Assembly (NCBI GenBank): GCA_015234525.1
Contig: JADGMX010000041.1
Coordinates: 248,001-312,000 of the forward strand
Source of the DNA: Flavobacterium sp.
GTDB lineage: Bacteria > Bacteroidota > Bacteroidia > Flavobacteriales > Flavobacteriaceae
Length of the DNA stretch: 64,000 bases
Direction of reading: 5' to 3'
Shown: positions 60,388-64,000 of the stretch, one piece after another
Layout of the letters: each line of letters starts with the position of its first letter
Position numbering within the stretch: position 1 is the stretch's first letter
Translations under genes and position numbers: made by a program
The notes under the pieces: model-generated
Told to the model about the DNA's origin: nothing
Databases searched by the model: none
The model's input: the letters and a program-made list of their open reading frames with translations, nothing else

Positions 60388-61812
60388 ATGAAAAAGCCTA
60401 TAACCGGAAAAAACCTGATTAAAATCGGATTTAAACAGTCGGCTATTCTTGGGAAAGTTATTGACATTGCGAACAATAGCTACAGGAATCAATCAAAGCC
60501 GGAAGTCCTGCGATTATTAAAAAAACTTGTCCTATATCCTGAGAATTTTCTCGACGACGAAATTTTGGGAACGATTGCCAAGGAATTGGCTGCTGAAGCT
60601 GCTATTCCGAAAAACCAATCAATTTCCCTTTTGGAAACGCCGGAATCGTTTGCCATTTACGGTGCTGAACACATCGAAGAAGGCGCGCGAAATCAGATGG
60701 AGATTGCGATGAAATTGCCTGTTTCGGTTGCCGGCGCGCTGATGCCTGACGCGCATCAGGGCTATGGTCTCCCGATTGGCGGCGTACTTGCCGTTGATAA
60801 TGCTGTTATTCCCTATGGTGTGGGCGTCGATATCGGCTGTCGGATGGCGCTGTCGATTTATGATATTCCGGTTGAGAAACTATTAACCGACCAGGCTAAG
60901 TTTAAGCGTGAGATTGTGGCGAACACCAAATTTGGCGCGGGACAAAATTTTACTGGCAACGCCCGGGCGGATCATGCGGTTTTAGATAAACCTGAATTTA
61001 ATTTGGTGCCTTTTATTAAAAACCTAAAAGATAAAGCTTGGGCGCAACTCGGAACCTCGGGCGGCGGAAACCATTTTGTCGAATTTGGCATTATCGATTT
61101 TGAAGCGCGCGACGAAATTCTAAACATCGACCGCGGAAGCTATGTGGCTTTATTGACACACTCCGGGTCGCGGGGCTTGGGCGCCACCATTGCCGGGCAT
61201 TATACAAAAGTTGCCAAGGAAATCACTAAACTTCCAAAAGAAGCCATTAACCTGGCGTATCTCGACCTCAGTACCAACGCCGGTCAGGAATATTGGATGG
61301 CAATGAATCTTGCCGGCGATTATGCTTCGGCGTGTCATGAAGTGATTCACCATAAGATTTCAAAATCGATCGGCGGAAACCTGCTTGCAAAAGTTGAAAA
61401 TCATCACAATTTTGCATGGAAGGAGATTGTTAATGGCCAAGAAGTCATCGTTCATCGCAAGGGCGCAACACCGGCAGGCAAAGGCGTTATGGGAATCATA
61501 CCCGGAAGCATGACCGCACCCGGATTTTTAGTTCGCGGGAAAGGTGAGCAGGCATCGATCAATTCGGCTTCTCATGGCGCGGGTCGGCAGATGAGCAGAA
61601 CACAAGCGATCAAGAATATTACGGGAGCCGAAATGAAGCAGGTGTTGAGTGATTATGGCGTATCGCTGATTGGTGCGGGCAGGGACGAGGCGCCAATGGC
61701 ATATAAAGATATTAATCTGGTAATGGCATCTCAAAAAGAACTTGTGGATGTGGTGGCCAAATTTACGCCGAAGATCGTGAGGATGGCAGACGACGGGAGT
61801 CGCGAGGATTAG
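60388..61812 (+). CDS. RtcB family RNA ligase
   Basis: 474 residues from ATG 60388 (the track start three bases earlier is a GTG). RtcB joins 2',3'-cyclic phosphate or 3'-phosphate ends to 5'-OH RNA with GTP and Mn2+. Motifs: DAHQGYGLPIGGVLAVDNAVIPYGVGVDIGCRMALSIYD, LGTSGGGNHFVEFG, LTHSGSRGLG and SHGAGRQMSR (the guanylylated histidine motif). No RtcA or RtcR partner is seen. Element R11 follows the stop codon in antisense. Confidence 0.94.
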   Translation: MKKPITGKNLIKIGFKQSAILGKVIDIANNSYRNQSKPEVLRLLKKLVLYPENFLDDEILGTIAKELAAEAAIPKNQSISLLETPESFAIYGAEHIEEGARNQMEIAMKLPVSVAGALMPDAHQGYGLPIGGVLAVDNAVIPYGVGVDIGCRMALSIYDIPVEKLLTDQAKFKREIVANTKFGAGQNFTGNARADHAVLDKPEFNLVPFIKNLKDKAWAQLGTSGGGNHFVEFGIIDFEARDEILNIDRGSYVALLTHSGSRGLGATIAGHYTKVAKEITKLPKEAINLAYLDLSTNAGQEYWMAMNLAGDYASACHEVIHHKISKSIGGNLLAKVENHHNFAWKEIVNGQEVIVHRKGATPAGKGVMGIIPGSMTAPGFLVRGKGEQASINSASHGAGRQMSRTQAIKNITGAEMKQVLSDYGVSLIGAGRDEAPMAYKDINLVMASQKELVDVVAKFTPKIVRMADDGSRED

Positions 61813-61837
61813 CAGATATTTCATGACATTGGCCAAA

Positions 61838-61932
61838 GCCCTAGCCCTGATGGAAGTGGAAATCCTTTTTTAAGCGGAGCATCGCGGAGTGAAAAAAAGA
61901 TTGCAGCGAACAGCAGGAAATAGCTCCTGATC
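61838..61932 (-). repeat. Dispersed structured element R11 (subtype B)
   Basis: On minus: GATCAGGAGCTATTTCCTGCTGTTCGCTGCAATC, stem arm CTTTTTTT with AAAAAAG, inner direct repeat CTCCGC-GATG-CTCCGC, then GGATTTCCACTTCCATCAGGGCTAGGGC. It is antisense to the two plus-strand genes around it (rtcB and the exonuclease). Confidence 0.8.
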
Positions 61933-61973
61933 AAAATCGGGGTAGCCATAAAGCTTTGCCCGCATCTGTTTCT

Positions 61974-61981
61974 TATCTTTG
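61974..61981 (+). promoter_or_regulatory. Promoter -7 box of the exonuclease gene
   Basis: TATCTTTG, 17 bases before ATG 61999. It supports ATG over the TTG in the track. Confidence 0.65.
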
Positions 61982-61998
61982 CAATCTAATACTTGAAA

Positions 61999-62775
61999 AT
62001 GGAATTAAAGCTCACAAGACCAATTTGCTTTTTCGACCTGGAAACAACAGGAATGGACATTTGCAAAGACCGGATCGTCGAAATATCGATATTTAAGGTT
62101 TATCCCAATGGTAACAAGGAAAGCAGGACCTGGCTTGTGAATCCGGAAATGCCGATTCCGGCGGTGACCACTGCGGTTCACGGAATTACGAACGAAAAAG
62201 TTGCCGGCGAACCAACGTTTAAAGAATTGTCGCATACGATTTACAATATGATCAAGGATTCGGATCTGGCCGGTTATAATTCAGACCGTTTCGATATCCC
62301 GCTTTTGGCCGAAGAACTGCTTCGCGCAGGACTGGATTTCGATATGAAGAGTCGTGTGAGTGTCGATGTTCAGACGATTTTTCACAAAAAAGAAGAACGT
62401 ACCCTTAGCGCGGCCTATCGTTTTTATTGCAATCAAACCCTTGAAAACGCGCATAGTGCCGAGGCTGATACGATGGCGACTTACGAAATTTTAAAGGGAC
62501 AATTGGAAAGATATCCGGATTTGGAAAATGACATTAAATCGCTTTCCGAGTTTACGACGCGAAAGAAATCGGTTGATTTTGCCGGATTTATCGTTCTTGA
62601 CAAAGATGGCGAGGAATGTTTTTCATTCGGCAAGCACAAAGGTGTTAAAGTGGCAAAAGTCCTCGAAGCTGAACCCGGTTATTACGGTTGGATTCAGAAC
62701 GCCGACTTTCCGCTTTATACCAAAAAAGTACTGACGGCAATCAAATTGAGAAAATTGAATACGAAGGTGAGTTGA
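61999..62775 (+). CDS. DnaQ-like 3'-5' exonuclease with extra C-terminal domain
   Basis: 258 residues. Exonuclease domain at 1-165 with ExoI motif CFFDLETTGMD, ExoII region LAGYNSDRFDIPLL and ExoIII HSAEADTMATYEIL, all acidic residues present. The C-terminal FGKHKGVKVAKVLEAEPGYYGWIQNADFPLYTKKVLTAIKLRK is the small DUF3820-type module found on many DnaQ-like proteins. It acts in DNA proofreading or turnover; the polymerase partner is not encoded here. Confidence 0.93.
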   Translation: MELKLTRPICFFDLETTGMDICKDRIVEISIFKVYPNGNKESRTWLVNPEMPIPAVTTAVHGITNEKVAGEPTFKELSHTIYNMIKDSDLAGYNSDRFDIPLLAEELLRAGLDFDMKSRVSVDVQTIFHKKEERTLSAAYRFYCNQTLENAHSAEADTMATYEILKGQLERYPDLENDIKSLSEFTTRKKSVDFAGFIVLDKDGEECFSFGKHKGVKVAKVLEAEPGYYGWIQNADFPLYTKKVLTAIKLRKLNTKVS

Positions 62776-62780
62776 TGTTG

Positions 62781-62845
62781 GGGAAATTTGAAAATTTGAA
62801 GATTTGAAAATTAGCGGCCGGAGGTAATTTGGAAATGTAGCAATG
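62781..62845 (+). repeat. AT-rich quasi-tandem repeat tract, second copy
   Basis: GGGAAATTTGAAAATTTGAAGATTTGAAAATT followed by AATTTGGAAATGTAGCAATG. The 16-mer TGGAAATGTAGCAATG matches 3291-3306 exactly. Downstream, AAACCTAACA occurs twice before the FAH start. Confidence 0.7.
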
Positions 62846-62910
62846 AGCACCTTTCTTCTCCTTTTAGCCAAAACCTAACAGCCGAAACCTAACACCCAAA
62901 ACCCAAAAGA

Positions 62911-63522
62911 ATGAAAATCCTTTGTGTAGGCCGCAATTACGCCAAACATATCGAAGAGTTGAACAACGAGCGTCCGGATTCACCGGTGATTTTTTTAAAG
63001 CCGGATACCGCGATTCATGCCAAAGATCAGCCGTTTTACATTCCGGAATTCTCCAATGATGTGCATCACGAAGTCGAGCTCTTGGTTAAAATCAACAAGG
63101 TCGGGAAGTACATCGATCAGAAATTTGCGCATAAATATTATGACCAAATCGGTTTGGGAATCGACTTTACCGCGCGCGATCTTCAGCAAAAGCTTAAGGA
63201 TAAAGGCCTTCCGTGGGAAATTTCAAAAGCGTTCGACGGCTCGGCGCTCATCGGGGATTTTTTGCCGAAAAGTAGTTTGTTGTCAAAACAAAACATTAAT
63301 TTTGAATTGAAAAAAAACGGAGAAACGGTGCAGAGCGGGGATTCAGCTCATATGATCTGGAAAATCGACGAACTCATAGCCTATATTTCTCAGTATTTTA
63401 CACTAAAAACTGGCGATATTATTTTTACCGGGACACCTGAAGGCGTTGCCGCGATAAAACCCAACGACGTTTTAGAAGGATTTATAGAAAACAACAAACT
63501 ATTCAGATTACAGGTAAAATAA
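62911..63522 (+). CDS. Fumarylacetoacetate hydrolase family protein
   Basis: 203 residues of the compact FAH fold: KILCVGRNYAKHIEELNNERPDSPVIFLKPDTAI, VHHEVELLVKINKVGKYID (metal-binding E), LGIDFTARDLQQKLKDKGLPWEISKAFDGSALIGDFLP, GDIIFTGTPEGVAAIKPNDVLEGFI. Such proteins hydrolyse or decarboxylate 2-oxo-diacids; the substrate is open. The stop codon TAA overlaps the ATG of the Hpt gene by one base (TAATG), so the two are coupled. Confidence 0.93.
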   Translation: MKILCVGRNYAKHIEELNNERPDSPVIFLKPDTAIHAKDQPFYIPEFSNDVHHEVELLVKINKVGKYIDQKFAHKYYDQIGLGIDFTARDLQQKLKDKGLPWEISKAFDGSALIGDFLPKSSLLSKQNINFELKKNGETVQSGDSAHMIWKIDELIAYISQYFTLKTGDIIFTGTPEGVAAIKPNDVLEGFIENNKLFRLQVK

Positions 63523-63866
63523 TGGCTTTACATTACAATTTAGCAAAAGTTTACGCACTTTCAGACAACGATCCTGAATTTGTAAATCAGATTATCACAC
63601 TTTTTATCACAGAAGTACCACAGGATCTGACGCAAATCAAGCTCGGAATCAAAGCAAAAGATCATAAACTTGCATACAGTTACGCGCACAAAATCAAGCC
63701 TACACTCGATTTGTTGGGAATGAACCTCGCTTTCGAGGAAATTCTGCAGGTAGAAGCCTGGACAAAGCGCGAAGGCAAACGAAAGGAAATCAACGATACT
63801 TTCGACAGCATTGAATCGCAGATCGAAAAAGCGGTAAAAGAGATCAAAAAGGATTTTAATTTGTAA
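63522..63866 (+). CDS. Hpt domain phosphotransfer protein
   Basis: 114 residues, all helical, with the phospho-accepting histidine in YSYAHKIKPTLDLLGMNL (the HxxKxxxxxLG Hpt motif). It relays phosphate between hybrid kinases and response regulators. Neither a kinase nor a receiver gene is beside it; the nearest receiver in the window is the NtrC-type protein at 33.3 kb, so a link is not supported by position. It is coupled to the FAH gene. Confidence 0.9.
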   Translation: MALHYNLAKVYALSDNDPEFVNQIITLFITEVPQDLTQIKLGIKAKDHKLAYSYAHKIKPTLDLLGMNLAFEEILQVEAWTKREGKRKEINDTFDSIESQIEKAVKEIKKDFNL

Positions 63867-63874
63867 GATTATTT

Positions 63875-63961
63875 GGGCGTGCCCTTTCAGGTCGGGCTGT
63901 TCATTCCCATCTTTTTTGGCTTATCAGCACAAAAAAGGATGTCCTTTTCCATCCCTCACGC
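63875..63961 (+). repeat. Dispersed structured element R12 (subtype A)
   Basis: GGGCGTGCCC-TTTCAGGTC-GGGC, then TGTTCATTCCCATC, stem CTTTTTT with AAAAAAG, GGATGTCCTTTTCCATCCCTCACGC. Ends pair GCGTG (63877-63881) with CACGC (63957-63961), where R1 has GCGTTA/TAACGC. It begins eight bases after the Hpt stop on the sense strand. The last 39 bases of the window show no further feature. Confidence 0.8.
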
Positions 63962-64000
63962 ATTGTCGGTACATCAGCGCGTTTCTAAAATTTTCATCCT

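Noticed and set aside
1-64000. CRISPR arrays, prophage, insertion sequences, integrases
   Set aside because: No regularly spaced direct repeats with spacers and no transposase, integrase or phage structural protein was recognised in any frame.

Overview
The window looks like a stretch of core chromosome from a Flavobacteriaceae bacterium, most likely Flavobacterium or a close relative. The evidence is the moderately AT-rich sequence, many promoters with the Bacteroidetes -7 box TAnnTTTG, proteins with type IX secretion (T9SS) tails, a MutL, DnaJ, SecA and LepB of the form I associate with this phylum, and abundant GIN/DUF2807, PspC and DUF4442-type proteins. No phage, insertion sequence, CRISPR array or toxin island was recognised. 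Gene density is high and most genes are housekeeping.

Layout. 1-3.1 kb: lipoprotein rhodanese-thioredoxin and recF on minus, then a TPR membrane protein and ribH on plus. 3.5-8 kb: mutL, two rhomboid proteases and a membrane-anchored EEP-family hydrolase. 8-13.1 kb: a six-gene minus operon parA-parB-DUF5683-dapB-lepB-wbqC. 13.3-19.6 kb: a dienoyl-CoA-reductase-like SDR, a small membrane protein, then udk-divIC-mutA-(TonB-C protein)-mutB. 19.8-22 kb: SDR, tRNA-Pro(UGG), trxB. 22-26.5 kb: three adhesin-like GIN proteins with PspC and PadR genes. 26.7-30.8 kb: DUF4442, TIGR01777 epimerase, YceI, grpE-dnaJ. 30.9-36.6 kb: an ABC-2 exporter, an NtrC-type regulator lacking a DNA-binding domain, a degenerate half-helicase and a T9SS cargo protein. 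36.7-44.5 kb: ABC-F, MATE, MeaB and a GlcD-like oxidase. 44.7-50 kb: secA, DUF2795, cobalamin adenosyltransferase, LolD-type ATPase. 50-64 kb: lipoprotein, methyltransferase, Uup, sterol-desaturase family, Crp/Fnr, Hsp20, GT2, E2 acyltransferase, delta-60 T9SS protein, RtcB, DnaQ-like exonuclease, FAH hydrolase and Hpt protein.

Functional links. mutA, mutB, MeaB and the PduO-type adenosyltransferase together supply methylmalonyl-CoA mutase, its adenosylcobalamin and its GTPase chaperone, although they lie at three separate loci. GrpE and DnaJ, with Hsp20 elsewhere, form part of the stress chaperone set. ParA and ParB serve chromosome segregation.

The most unusual signal is not a gene. Twelve dispersed intergenic elements of about 70-120 bp (R1-R12) share conserved blocks around a central hairpin that differs completely in sequence from copy to copy but stays self-complementary. 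The outer ends also pair with compensatory changes. In three copies (subtype A) the element lies on the sense strand just after a stop codon. This is the best candidate here for a structured RNA or mobile palindromic repeat family. It should be compared with the Rfam Flavo-1 family before novelty is claimed.
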